This document shows, one piece after another, positions 12,700-24,288 of a stretch of DNA of 64,000 bases. The stretch's first letter is position 1. Each line of letters begins with the position of its first letter. The DNA comes from Smallanthus sonchifolius (Eukaryota > Streptophyta > Magnoliopsida > Asterales > Asteraceae). The position numbers were made by a program, and so were the translations under genes. Location: positions 43,907,880 through 43,971,879 of the forward strand of contig CM042042.1 of the NCBI GenBank assembly GCA_023525975.1. The letters run 5' to 3'. The notes beneath the pieces are model-generated. The model saw only the letters and a list, made by a program, of their open reading frames with translations. It had not been told where the DNA came from and ran no database searches.

Positions 12700-13700
12700 T
12701 CATGCCACCTCCATCTTTTTTCTATATTTTCATTTTTAGTACTTATATGTAGTATAAGTTTTTAGTCGGTTTATTTTCTATTAATTTCGTTTTCCTTTAA
12801 TAACTTTGTTTTGTTAATTTTTTTTTCAAAATACGGAGTGCGAAACTGTTTTTAGTTTTTTTTCAACGTTCCGATATAATCTTTTTTTAAAACGGAGTTG
12901 TATTCAAAATCAAGTTTTTTTTGTATCGTTGTCTATAGCGAGTGTCGTTACCGTTGTGATATCGTCACGAGCCGATCCTATTATGAGCGAAGAACATCAT
13001 TGTCAGTATTGGTATTATCGGAACCCGTATCGGTATTCGCTTTATAAATTTCGATGACCCGAACCAGTCATTTTTTATTTTGTTTTTTTCCCTTTTTTAA
13101 TTATTTAGTTATATGTTTCTTTTTTATTAACATAATTTTTACCGTTACGCCTACGTTTTCGTTTAAATTTTATTAACGATTAGCCCGACACCCCGACGCG
13201 AAGCGCAACCATCTTTTATTTTTTACTATAGCCTCTTAAACTATATAGCTGGGGTTAAAAATGAAGAAATATTGAATTTTGATTATAACTATGATTAAAA
13301 CTTATAGGTCGGTTAATACAATGATGTTTTTTTGCTTTTGTAGATTGGCTACCAAACTTTTACATACTTTTCATTTTCCCCCGTCATACTATATATAATA
13401 TACGATTTTAAACCGTTTAATATTATGCTAATTTCGTTTTTCTATAATATTTTTTTCGTAAATTGTTATTTTAAACAGAGTGCGTGGCTGTCTTTAATTT
13501 TTTTTATTAATGTTCCGTTAAAAAAAATTAAACGAAGTTTTATTAAAAACCTAGTATTTTTTTTGGGATCGTAGGCTATAGCAACTGTCGTTACGTAATG
13601 ATAATGTGACCAGTATTGGTATTAGCGAAACCGGTCTCGATATTCGCTTTTATGATTTTTTTTAATCGAACCGATAACGACCAACCGTGTGACATGGGAG
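12700..13700. repeat. Two degenerate copies of a dispersed repeat
   Basis: Segments at about 12720-13100 and 13390-13700 share words such as CAGTATTGGTATTA and CGGTATTCGC in the same orientation. A third copy lies inverted at 62678-63260, where its end carries a CTAGT-type Helitron terminus. I read them as fragments of a second Helitron-like family. The interval 13700-13972 is unassigned. Confidence 0.5.
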
Positions 13701-13972
13701 AAAAACGACCAAACCTCCGCCACAAAGCGAGGGTTAAAAGAACTTGTTAATTTTAATTGACTCGCAATTTTCCCTTGGGCTTTAGTTTATAGCCGCCAGG
13801 TCAATAAATTAATTAGTTTGATTTCCTTATAACAAAAGTTTTTATATATCATCTTTTTATTTTATTTTATTTTATTTTATACGTTTAGATTATTATAATA
13901 ATTTAAAACAATTGATGATCATTCAAATAATGCCCATGTCACTTCCCAATAATTCATTTTAAACCTTCTTTG

Positions 13973-14096
13973 ACGCCACTGCCTATGTCATTTTAACAAT
14001 AATTATTGCACGACACTCTATTTATAGTTTAGTAGTTTTATACCAACAAACACTTATCCTTTACACCATTTTTCTCCTCCACACAAAGCTTCAACA
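13973..14096 (+). promoter_or_regulatory. Promoter of the orphan CAD first exon
   Basis: It carries ACGCCACTGCCTATGTCA followed by TTTT (13973-13994), a motif shared with both complete dehydrogenase genes, and a TATA-like CTCTATTTATA (near 14017-14027) about 70 bp before the ATG. Confidence 0.6.
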
Positions 14097-14194
14097 ATGG
14101 CGAAATCACCTGAATCTGAGCATCCAATCAAAGCCTATGGTTATGCTGCACGAGACATTTCAGGAGTTCTTTCTCCTTTCAATTTTTCCCGAAG
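14097..14194 (+). pseudogene. Orphan first exon of a CAD/mannitol-dehydrogenase gene
   Basis: The 98-nt exon encodes 32 residues almost identical to the N-terminus of the complete genes (starts MAKSPESEHP) and ends in an intact donor, AAG|GTACAC. Homology with intron 1 of the neighbours continues for about 100 bp, then stops; exons 2-5 are absent. It may be a truncated duplicate. Because donor phase and reading frame match exon 2 of the next gene at 16719, it could also act as an alternative first exon across a 2.5-kb intron. No transcript evidence is available. Confidence 0.75.
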
Positions 14195-14635
14195 GTACAC
14201 GTTTTTCTTCCTACACACCATGTTTTTTGATACATACGTTTGTATAATCATGCATGCGTACAATTTGGTACACGTATTTTTTTTCTTAATAGCAAATCAT
14301 TTAAGACGAAGCCTAATGTACAAGTACCCTATGCACACAATTCTTTTTTTTTCTTTTGTCTTATAGTTGATTGTTTTATTATTATAATTAATTTTGAAAT
14401 TATTTTGTTTTTTTTATTATAAATTTTAAAATATGATGTTTTATAAAGTTTCTAAAATACTGTTACGACTTGCTTATTTTTATATACGTTTCGATGTAAA
14501 TTTCATTCGAAACGGAGTTGTGCGTAATAATGTACAATTCATCAAAGCACAACATGGAACCAAGCCTAATTTATTTTTTTGTTAACGATATATATTTATA
14601 ACATTTCTTTATTTTCTACTAAATGAGTAAATATT
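14195..14635. other. Remnant of intron 1 and AT-rich sequence
   Basis: The first ~100 bp resemble intron 1 of the two complete dehydrogenase genes. The rest is AT-rich and shows no gene. The short ORFs here are extensions of exon 1 into the intron. Confidence 0.6.
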
Positions 14636-16096
14636 AGAGTAAAGTACACGGATAGTCCCTTTGCTTTGTTAAAATTTTGGATTTGGTCCCTAACTCTAAG
14701 AAACTACACCAATAGTCCAAATTTTTGCTCACACGTAACATGTTTGGTCCCTGAACACTAACTGGGTTAACATTTTCTGTTAAGTACATGTGAAATGTCA
14801 AAAATACCCCTTAATATTAAAATAATGTATATTTATTTTTTAAAGAAATATATTAAATAAAAAATCCATGGGCCCCACCCCTTGTCTTTTTCTCCTCTCT
14901 CACCCCACCCTCATTGTCCCTTTCATCTATGTTCGTCCCTCTCTCCTCTTTGCCCTAACCACCGATCAGTCCTACCGATTTGTGCCACTAATTCCACCCT
15001 CTTCGTCACTTTCCATCTCGTTTCTCCTTCACCGTCATCTCAGACCACAAACATCCCTTTAAATGGTGGTAGTGCTACAAGATGCGACCCTCTCTGAACA
15101 TGCGAGTCTGCCAGAACACCACCGTCCCTGTAGCATACTACCACCATCGCTAATCCGCTCCCTCCATCTCTATTAAGTCCCGTCGTCTCGAAACAAAGAT
15201 TCCTTTGAAGCGGTGATTCCTTTCAAGTGATTAGGGTTAATTGAACAACCACCACCGTCCCCGTAGCGTGCTACCACAGTCGGTAATCGTCTTCCTCTAC
15301 CTCTATTGAGTCCCAACATCTCGAAACACTCCCCTTTTGGAATTTGATGGCTATGGATTTGGATTTCAAACAAACCGACGACGTATTTCATGACCAAATA
15401 AATGATGGATTTCAATTTTAAAGCAACTGGAGATGAGTCAATCCCCTCCTTCAATATCGATCAAGTTTCACCGACAAAAAAAAATTCAAGTTTCTCTGTT
15501 TTGTTCCGGTGATAAGAAAACCAGTGTGAGCTTTTGTTTCTCTGTTTTGTTTCAATTTGATGCTTTATTTTGGGCTTTTTGGCAATATAATATGGAGCTT
15601 TGTTAACTGGTTCCATCTTTTTTTTTGTTACCAAATAAACATCAATGGGTTAAGTGAAATCAGTTTGGGGTTTATCAAAATCTGAACTCAAAGAATTGGA
15701 TAACATGAAGCCAAAAAATTAGTGGTTGGTAATGATTTTCGATTAATTTTGGTGAATTTGGGTTCAATTTGATGCTTTGGTGACGTGATCAGAGAGGTGA
15801 CCGGAGGTCACCAAGAAGATGAACATGTTGAATATATCGTGGGAGTGGAAGAGGATAAATGATGGGCCATGTCTTTTTTTATTTAATATAATCTGTGTTT
15901 GTTTTTTTAATAAAAATATTAAAGGGTATTTTTGATATTTTACATGTACTTAACATAAAAAGTTAATCCAGTTAGTGTTCAGGGACCATACATGTCACGT
16001 GTGAGCAAAAGTTTGGACTATTGGTGTAGTTTCTTAGAGTTAAGGATCAAATCCAAAATTTTGACAAAGCACAAGGACTATTCGTCTATTTACTCT
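14636..16096. mobile_element. Long-inverted-repeat (MULE-like) element
   Basis: The ends begin AGAGTAAA and remain inverted copies for about 190 bp each (shared words GGATAGTCC or GAATAGTCC, AATTTTGGATTTG, CTAAGAAACTACACCAATAG). AAATATT flanks both sides (14629-14635 and 16097-16103). The interior (14860-15850) has CCACC-rich stretches with small ORFs lacking domains, and no transposase. Capture of a host fragment is possible but unproven. Confidence 0.75.
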
Positions 16097-16138
16097 AAAT
16101 ATTAACACAGCAAACCAAGTGTGTGTTTTCTTTCTCTA

Positions 16139-16261
16139 ACGCCACTGCCTATGTCATTTTCTAATAATTTAACATTTCCATTCTTACGCCACTGCCTATG
16201 TCATTTTGTCACTAATGACTCTATTTATACCACCCGGAAACACTTATTCTTTACATCAACA
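16139..16261 (+). promoter_or_regulatory. Promoter of CAD gene 1
   Basis: Two copies of ACGCCACTGCCTATGTCA plus TTTT lie at 16139-16160 and 16186-16207, spaced 47 bp. A TATA-like CTATTTATAC is at 16221-16230, about 40 bp before the ATG, so the 5' leader must be very short. Confidence 0.65.
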
Positions 16262-18270
16262 ATGGCCAAATCACTAGAATCTGAGCATCCAATCAAGGCC
16301 TATGGTTATGCTGCTCGAGACATTTCAGGAGTTCTTTCTCCGTTCACTTTCTCCCGAAGGTACAAATGCTTTTCTTACATTTTTTATTATTTTTTAGATC
16401 GAAAGCTTTTCTAAATTTTGCATGTATTTTTAAATTTTTTTAATTTACAACAGTCACATAAATAATAAGAGCTGTTTAAAAAATCATAAATAATTATAAT
16501 AAGCGCGTATTGCTAAAACTAGAGAAATCCTAGTTTTATGTTTCTCTGTTTAGCTAGTCCAAGTAAGAGTCTGCTAAGTCTTCGATCAGCTTTGCGTCCT
16601 GTGCTTGTAACGTTTGTATGATCATGTATTCATACAACTTGGTGGACATATATTTTTTTTTAAATATTGTGATCAAGATATATATTAATAGGAATTTGTT
16701 GTTGATGATGATTTATAGGGCTACGGGTGATAAAGACGTGAGGTTCAAAGTTTTGTATTGCGGAATCTGCCATTCTGATCTTCACTTTGCCAAGAACGAA
16801 TGGGGCATGACTACTTATCCCATTGTTCCTGGGTATGTTTTGCCATGATATTACAACTGTTTAAGTTTTATTTTTCTGATTGATTATTAATGCAGGCACG
16901 AGATCGTGGGCGTGGTGACAGAAGTAGGCACCAAAGTAGAGAAATTCAAAGTTGGGGACAATGTTGGGGTTGGATGCTTGGTGGGAACATGCGGATCATG
17001 TCAAAGCTGTGCTAATGATCTTGAAAGCTACTGTCTGAAACAGATTCTAACTTACGGATTCCCCTATCATGATGGCACACGCACATATGGTGGCTACTCA
17101 GACCACATGGTGGCCGATGAGCACTTCGTGCTGCGTTGGCCAGAGAATTTGCCACTTGATTCTGGGGCACCGTTGTTATGTGCTGGCATCACAACTTACA
17201 GCCCACTCAGACACTTTGGACTCGACAAGCCTGGTATGAAGGTAGGTGTAGTTGGTCTTGGGGGACTTGGTCATGTTGCTGTCAAGTTTGCTAAGGCTTT
17301 TGGGACTGAAGTTACCGTCTTTAGCACCACCGCGGCTAAGAAGCAAGAGGCACTTGAAGGGCTTAAAGCTGACCATTTCATAGTCAGCAAAGACCTTGAA
17401 CAGATGCAGGTGGAATATTAACTTATTTTCATTATAGTTCAAGGTTTTGATAGTATGTTTTTATTGATTTGTGATTTTATGGATTGATTTTTGAACTTTT
17501 TGGATATATGGGATTTATGGGTGAATTTTGAAAACAATTTGGTTTATGGGTGGTCCGCTGGTGGTCGAATGACTCAACCAAGTCCGCTGGTGATGGAAGC
17601 GGCCTCAACCAATGTTCCTTTTTTTCCCACCGGAGTACATGGTTTCTGGGTTGCAAATTCATAAAAATGGCGAGGTCCGCTTGCCACGGCAGCGGATTCA
17701 AGTGCTGAAAGTCTAAGTCTTCTTGCTTGGGAGCGAGCTCCCCATAAACCAATAAACTTTCAAAAACACCCATAAACTGAATTGAGTTTGGTATCCACAC
17801 CATTTCTCGAAAAAATTCATTGATTATTTGGTCTATTGTTGTAACCAGTCCGCAGCAAGTTCATTGGATGGAATAATTGACACTGTCTCTGCAAATCACC
17901 CAATTGCACCATTGCTGAGTGTGCTTAAATCAGATGGGAAGCTTGTTTTTGTGGGTGTACCCGAGAAGCCAGTTGAGCTAGATCTATATCCTTTAATTTG
18001 GGGTTAGTATTTTTCATTTCATAAATACTATATTTTCACATTTTATTTAACTAAATGGGATTTACAGGTAGGAAGATCGTTGCTGGTAGTGCAACTGGAG
18101 GGCTAAAAGAGACTCAAGAAATGCTTGATTTTGCAGCAAAACACGGTGTAGTTTCAGATATTGAGCTAATTCCCATAGATTATCTTAACACTGCCATGGA
18201 CCGCGTCTTGAAATCTGATGTTAGATACCGATTTGTCATTGATGTGGCCAGGTCCCTCAAAGCGCCATAA
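16262..18270 (+). CDS. CAD / mannitol-dehydrogenase family alcohol dehydrogenase, copy 1
   Basis: The five exons are 16262-16359, 16719-16832, 16896-17409, 17849-18002 and 18068-18270. They join in frame to 360 codons, the usual size for this family. The product is a zinc-dependent, NADP(H)-linked medium-chain dehydrogenase that interconverts an alcohol and its aldehyde, probably in the cytosol. Visible features are catalytic zinc ligands C47, H72 and C166, structural zinc cysteines 103, 106, 109 and 117, and the Rossmann motif GLGGLGH at 191-197. It resembles celery mannitol dehydrogenase and 8-hydroxygeraniol dehydrogenase more than lignin CAD, so the substrate is open. Intron 3 (17410-17848) contains a foldback insertion of about 340 bp (17480-17822) that the paralogue lacks. 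A poly(A) signal AATAAA is at 18366-18371. Confidence 0.93.
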
Positions 18271-19753
18271 GTGAAGTGGTTTGATATTGTGTTAATTGTT
18301 TTAGAACCTAAGTCAGTGTTGGATTGTTTTGGCAGAAACAATCGTTGATAAATTATCTATTTATAAATAAAATTTGCTTGTGTGTTGTTTTATTACCTTG
18401 TCAATTGAGATAATGCATGGAAGTTATTTACAAAACCATAGCGAAAAATGAAAATAATTAAAAATTTGTAAGATGAAACAAGCTTTTTGCGCTTACCATC
18501 GATTCAATTATGGTCGATTGGTTACTTTGTTTTCTCGTAGTGGTCGTTATGGTCGATTATGGATAATCATGATCAATTATGGTTACCTAGAGTTAGTATT
18601 GGTAAATGATGGTCAACATCAACATGTGTTAAGTTATGGCTTGTTAAGACTTATTAGACCTAATATGACCCATAACAACTTAATATAATCCATTAAGACC
18701 TAATATTAGTTATTAAAGCCTATCATGGCTCATTACCGAGCTATCATGTCTCTTAACACCTAATATGACCAATTAAAACATGTATAACGTATTATAACTC
18801 TATAAGACATAGGATAACTCATTACAACCGGATCTAATATGACCTATTAAGGCATATCATGACCCATTACATAACATTTTTAATTTATATATTTTTAAAC
18901 TAAATTTTATTTTGTACATAACATTTATAATTTATGCATTTTTATAAATAAAAAAATAATACAAAAAATTATACAAGTCTAATTTAACTTTTTATTATTT
19001 TAAATTTACAGTTAAACATATCTTAACATGATTATGGGATAAAGACGAAGAAGTCGGTTAGCTACAGATAAAACAAATCTTTATTTAAATTTGTTGTTTA
19101 GAATGGTTCCATCACAAGTTTAAATTAGTATATAATAGGGACATAGGGTCATTATATTTTGTTTATGTGTGGAGTTGATTTTAGGGGCATTTAGATATAT
19201 CTCCTTTTAAGTTACTTTATTATATATTTACCTAATTCTAAACTTTAATTACATATTTCCTTTCCTAAAACCTATATATTACATATTTATCTGATTTATT
19301 TTAAAAAAAAGTACGTTATTACCATTTTACTCTTAATAAAACAATTAAACTACCATTTATATATATCCCCTTCCTAAATATCTGTGAGGGGCAATTGAGT
19401 AATTTTAAGTTAATTGGAAAAATATGTAATTAAAGTTACGAATCGAATATATATGTAATTTAGAAGTTTAATACAGGGAAATATGTAAAAAAAACATTGA
19501 TTTTATTAATAATTAGTTTCTCCGATCCAACTGAAACCTTCAAGGTGGCTGAGTGGCATAATCAATCGTTTCAAAAAGTAATTAGACCAGGTGGGTGTCA
19601 ACATAATTGATCACCGACAAACATTCTTGAGTGGAGATCAAAGGCACTAAATCAATTCAACAAATAGAAAAACGTTATAGTTTTGAAGAACTTGTGTGAT
19701 TATTTAAATTAACTTTAAAGGACTTAATTACCTAGGATAACTTTATTTAATTA
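18271..19753. other. Intergenic DNA with a degenerate short repeat
   Basis: 18500-18860 is built from loose repeats of TAATATGACCYATTAAGRC-like words. The remainder is AT-rich. No gene is seen; the 71-codon ORF near 18473 lies in the repeat and has no domain. Confidence 0.55.
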
Positions 19754-20282
19754 AGAGTAAACTATCATTTTCGTCCCTATGGTTTGGTCAAAATTGCCAC
19801 TTTCATTCAATAGTTTGTTTTCTTGTATCTGGGTCCCCGTGGTTTTAAAATCTTGCCACTTTTATCCAGTCAGTTAACACCATTCATTTTTCTTAGTTAA
19901 ATAAGGGGTGTTTTAGTCCTTTTACATATTTGTTTTATTTATTCATCTTTTTTACTCTCACTTTTTAATATCTCCAATTTAATCATCCCCAGCTGGCCTT
20001 CTTCCTCTTTTCTAGACCAATTTCCGGCGACAGGGGATGATTAAATTAGAGGTTAAATTGGGGAGGATTAAAAAATGAAAGCAAAAAAGATGAAGAATTA
20101 AAATAAATATGTAAAATGACTGAAATGTCCCTCATTTAACTGAGAATAATGGATGGTCTTAATTGACTGGATGAAAGTGGCAAGATTTTAAAACCACGAT
20201 GACCCAGATACAAGAAAACAAACTATTAGGTGAAAGTGACAATTTCGACCAAACCACATGAACGAAAATGATAGTTTACTCT
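19754..20282. mobile_element. MITE with long terminal inverted repeats
   Basis: The ends are AGAGTAAACTATCATTTTCG and its complement, extending about 150 bp (shared words TTCTTGTATCTGGGT, TTTTAAAATCTTGCCACTTT). Flanks are AT-rich (TTAATTA and ATAATTA), so the target duplication is unclear. It resembles the MULE-like element at 14636 in overall layout but not in sequence beyond AGAGTAAA. Confidence 0.7.
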
Positions 20283-21867
20283 ATAATTAAATTGCATAAT
20301 CGCTTCAAAAAGGATTCATACCTGGTGGGTGTCGCCATGATTGATATGATACATAAACATTTTATTTTCATATAACATATTACACTTTTGTTTTGCTTCA
20401 AGTGTGATCTATAGAACCAATAATCAGCTAATTTTCAATACTTCAAAAAGATTTGTTGACACAGTAGTTGCATGGTTAATTTGTTATAAGACTATTATAT
20501 GTTATATCATGGGAGTTTACTTGTTAGGTAGTCGGAGTCGATCAGAAAGGGAGTCGGGAGCAGCGTCCGTTAGATTTTGGGTGTCATGTGCGATTAGAAA
20601 AAATGGGCCGCTGAAATATAAAGATATATAAAAAAATAGCAATAAACAAAACAAAACAAAACAAAACTATTGTAGCAAAATAATCTATGCTACATAATTA
20701 AACGAATCGTAAAACTCTAATACTTACATGACTAGTTTGAGACTTTCTTAAATTTGATCTAGTTTTCTCTATTTACGTTTTTGACTACTAGATAATTGTT
20801 TGGGAGGTATAATTTATGTAAATTATATATTAAAATTTAATCATATAACAATAACCAATAACCGAAACATAGAATTTAAAAATTAAATATATAATAATTG
20901 ATATATAAAGTATAATATAATATGTTATTGGGTTAATTATGTTTATTAATTTATAGTGTTAATTGGACCCATATATAATATGTTATTGGGTACATTGTGT
21001 TTATTAATTTAATAGTTTAACTAGGTTAGATTCGTATGTATTATGACACGAATTGATTGATAAAAATAATACGATAAATAAATATCTTACATGTTAATAT
21101 ATTATTATTAGATTTTAGAGGGTAATAATAAAACTAACAATTCATAATATTTTAAAATATAAAAAATTAACACCTCTAAATCTTATGAATTATAATAAAT
21201 TGATTAAATTTAATTATAAATATTGTATTTAAAAAGGAAAGCTATTGGTCAACCAAAAGTTATCTCACATTTAATGTTTAAAATTCAAAATTATAAGAAA
21301 GATGAAAATGTTTAAATGGTATTTAATAAATTTAGGAGTTTAAAAAAGTAATAATAATTGGAAAACGTTTAGGCGGGAAAACAAAAATATAGATGCTCTA
21401 TAATGATGAAATGTGACACTTCAAAACCTTTATTTAATATAATAGATAGATTGGGTTAACTTGGCTTATTATAATATGTTAGTAGGTTTTCATGTTTTAT
21501 TAAGTTTTTGGGCCTCATCTAGAACATATAATTACTATTTACTAATAAGTTTATATATATTTTTAAATATGTTAATCGAGACACGCTAAATAAATGAGAA
21601 TATATATATATATTGGGTCCCACGAAAATTTCGGTCCTAAATGCTCGCCCATCCCACACTTGCTTAGGGCCGGCCTTCGTCATGAGGGCGTTGGGAACAC
21701 GATCTCGCCTCAATCGGGAAGGCATACTTTGGTCCCGGTATGACATGGATGTCTCAATTGCCTTTTGAAGCTCATGAATGCAATTGTATTTTTTATTATT
21801 ATTATTTCCACTGGATTATTATTAATCCAATTAATAATAATGATTATTTCATAAATAATCATTATGT
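20283..21867. other. Intergenic AT-rich DNA
   Basis: Contents: an (AAAAC)n run near 20645, a direct repeat of about 52-bp period with words ATATAATATGTTATTGGGT at 20931 and 20983, and a Helitron-like 5' end on the minus strand near 21450. A GC-richer block at 21600-21750 is of unknown origin. I see no gene. Confidence 0.5.
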
Positions 21868-22250
21868 TCAACCGTGTCTGTTCATCCTCATAATTATTTC
21901 ATAAATAACTATCTCGACTTTTAATATCTTCGTGGAATGGATTATCAGTGGTAATGGACAATAAGTTTTTGGTAACAGGCGAACAACCAAGACATCATGT
22001 AACTTAATATTATTAGAAATATGAGAATGACCCGTGTATGAAATATCAAGAGTATAACCCTTACCAAAGGTCACAGTGGGATTACCCATAACATGAGAAA
22101 CATGTTGCAGATTGTTTGTGGAAGAAGTCATATGAGCAGATGCTCCTGAATCAACCTAAAAATCTGGAGTGTACACGTGACATTGCGCATGAAATGCTTG
22201 AGCAAGGTTGGCATCAAGTGAAGTGGCTTGAGTAGCATAAGAAGCAAGAT
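21868..22250 (-). mobile_element. Ty1/copia gag-protease fragment, degenerate
   Basis: On the minus strand, frame-continuous sequence contains the aspartic protease active-site motif DSGASAHMT (around 22152-22126) followed by typical copia spacing. Upstream, in the same frame, is a gag-like tail ending at an in-frame TAG just before the motif. There is no reverse transcriptase or integrase. It is a dead fragment. Confidence 0.75.
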
Positions 22251-24142
22251 TGCCTTATCGAAAGCTAAAACTGCATCAATTTTTGGCCAATTGTTACTTG
22301 TCTCCCAAGATAAACGATTGATTGAAAACATAATTGTCACTTGTTTGTGAAGATAAATGATTGATTGAAAACATAAACATAAACAAATAGCTAATGCAAA
22401 ACTGATATCGCATCAGTTGTTGGCTAATTGTCGTTTGTCTGTAAAGATAAACCAAATTTGTCATGCCAAGCATAGCCATATTCAAGAGATGTCCGTTTAA
22501 GTGAAATCGTAAACATAAACAAATACGAATTAACATGATAAAACGCAACGGAGATTCACGAAGAAAACTAGGGAAGAAGCGATTGAGATGTGGAAGAGGA
22601 AAAAAAGGCACAAGCAACTAGGGAAGAGGCGATAGAAGAAGCAAGGTAAAAAATAGACACGTAAGGCCGAGCAAGCAAAACCAAACACATGTTGAAATAA
22701 GAGGAGCCAAAAAGAAAAAAAAAACATAAAACAAAGCCAACGACATGGATCGAATCCAAACCAACAACCATTAATAGGAATAACATGCATAATTAGCCAA
22801 AGCACTACCTCTTATCTAAGATGTTCACAAGAGGTGCCAAAAAAATTAACTATTCACCCTTACCTTCAAAATAGAGTTTATAATTAGGACGACCATTTTA
22901 TTAAATAAAATATCACTTTTAAAAGAAAATAATTTAGAAAGTGACAAGTATTTTTTTTGTTTGGAGAGGAAAGTGACAAATATTTAAATATATTTAATGG
23001 ACTTTTCTAGATAACATGTATCGTTGACTAGTTCTTAACTATATTTTATTTGTAATAATGTGTAAGAAGGTTGTCGATCTTATGTTTTGCTTGTTAATGC
23101 TATTTACTTTCACTTATACCCAATCAAATAAAATACTTGTTGTATGATAAAACTATTATTTAAGTTTTCAAGCGTTCCATGATTTTTCACTTTACAACAT
23201 ATAACACAATAAACAATCGTATTCTTGTTTCATTTTAACTTCTAAAATTATATTCATTAGAATGGAGAGCTCCGGGGAGGCACGGACAAAACACACCCTC
23301 TCCTTCGTCATCTGTTTCCATCCTTTATCACCTAAGCACCAGGGGGGCCTATTTACTCCCCCGAAAATAACGTTGGGATTTTCTTACCCGACCAACTCCT
23401 TTTCTTAACCGACCGAAACCGATTGTTAAACTGGTTTGAAACTGGCTTAAACTGCCGGTTTGTAAACCTATAGTTTGAAACCGGTTTAATTCAAACCCCT
23501 CAAAAACTGGTTTTATACCGATTTAAAACTGGTCAAACCTCTCTCTCAAACTGGTTTTGACTTTTGTTGAAGACCGATTTGTGCACCTCTACCGCTGCCA
23601 TCAAAGAGCCTTTGGCTCAATGGTATCTATATGTGACGTGTTACATTGATACCTCATTTTCATAAAGTTATGAGTTGTAGCATGGCCGGCCCTGAGAATC
23701 CTCGAAACGTTTTAGGTCAGGACAAGTAATAAAAAAGTGGACCTTAATATTTTTTTTATATGTAATGAGTTTTAAATATATACATTTTTGTGTCTTTTTT
23801 TTGTTTTTGTTTATTAGTTTAAATAATTATGGGTTTTTTGTGGGACAACATTTTAAAGAGAAAGAGAAAAAAAATATGACATATAAAAAATAAATAATAT
23901 AGTTATTAAGACTTGAACTTATGAGCTTTATATTTTCTTGCAATGATTTTTCAATTACATCAAAAAAAACTTTGATGTAGACAAAATAAATATATAAATT
24001 AAATATATTATTTAAAAATCTGAGTCTGAAGCCATCATACACCTTGTCCCTTGCTTTGAGCCGGGCCTGAGTTATAATCCCATCATAAATAAATAGTGTA
24101 GATTAAGAGTTGGTTTGATTTGTTGTTAAAAAAAGATTTATA
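22251..24142. other. Intergenic DNA with repeat fragments
   Basis: 22290-22450 has short repeated words (GATTGATTGAAAACATAA). 23400-23580 is rich in AAACTGGTTT-type words typical of degenerate hAT MITEs. About 23684-24071 is bounded by GGCCGGCCCTGAG and an inverted CAGGCCCGGCTCAAAG-like end, a possible unclassified element. I see no gene; the ORFs at 22294-22805 are low-complexity. Confidence 0.45.
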
Positions 24143-24288
24143 ACGCCACTGCCTTTGTCATATCGCATTAACTCAACTTTTCCACATGTCACTGCCTATG
24201 TCATTTTGGTATTCCACTCCACTCTATTTATACCACCCACACACAATTATGCCAACAACGTTTTCCTCTTTCTCCAGAAGCTTCATCA
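24143..24288 (+). promoter_or_regulatory. Promoter of CAD gene 2
   Basis: It contains the same motif as the other two promoters, once imperfectly (ACGCCACTGCCTTTGTCA, 24143-24160) and once as TGTCACTGCCTATGTCA plus TTTT (to 24207). A TATA-like CTCTATTTATACC follows at about 24222-24234. Confidence 0.65.
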
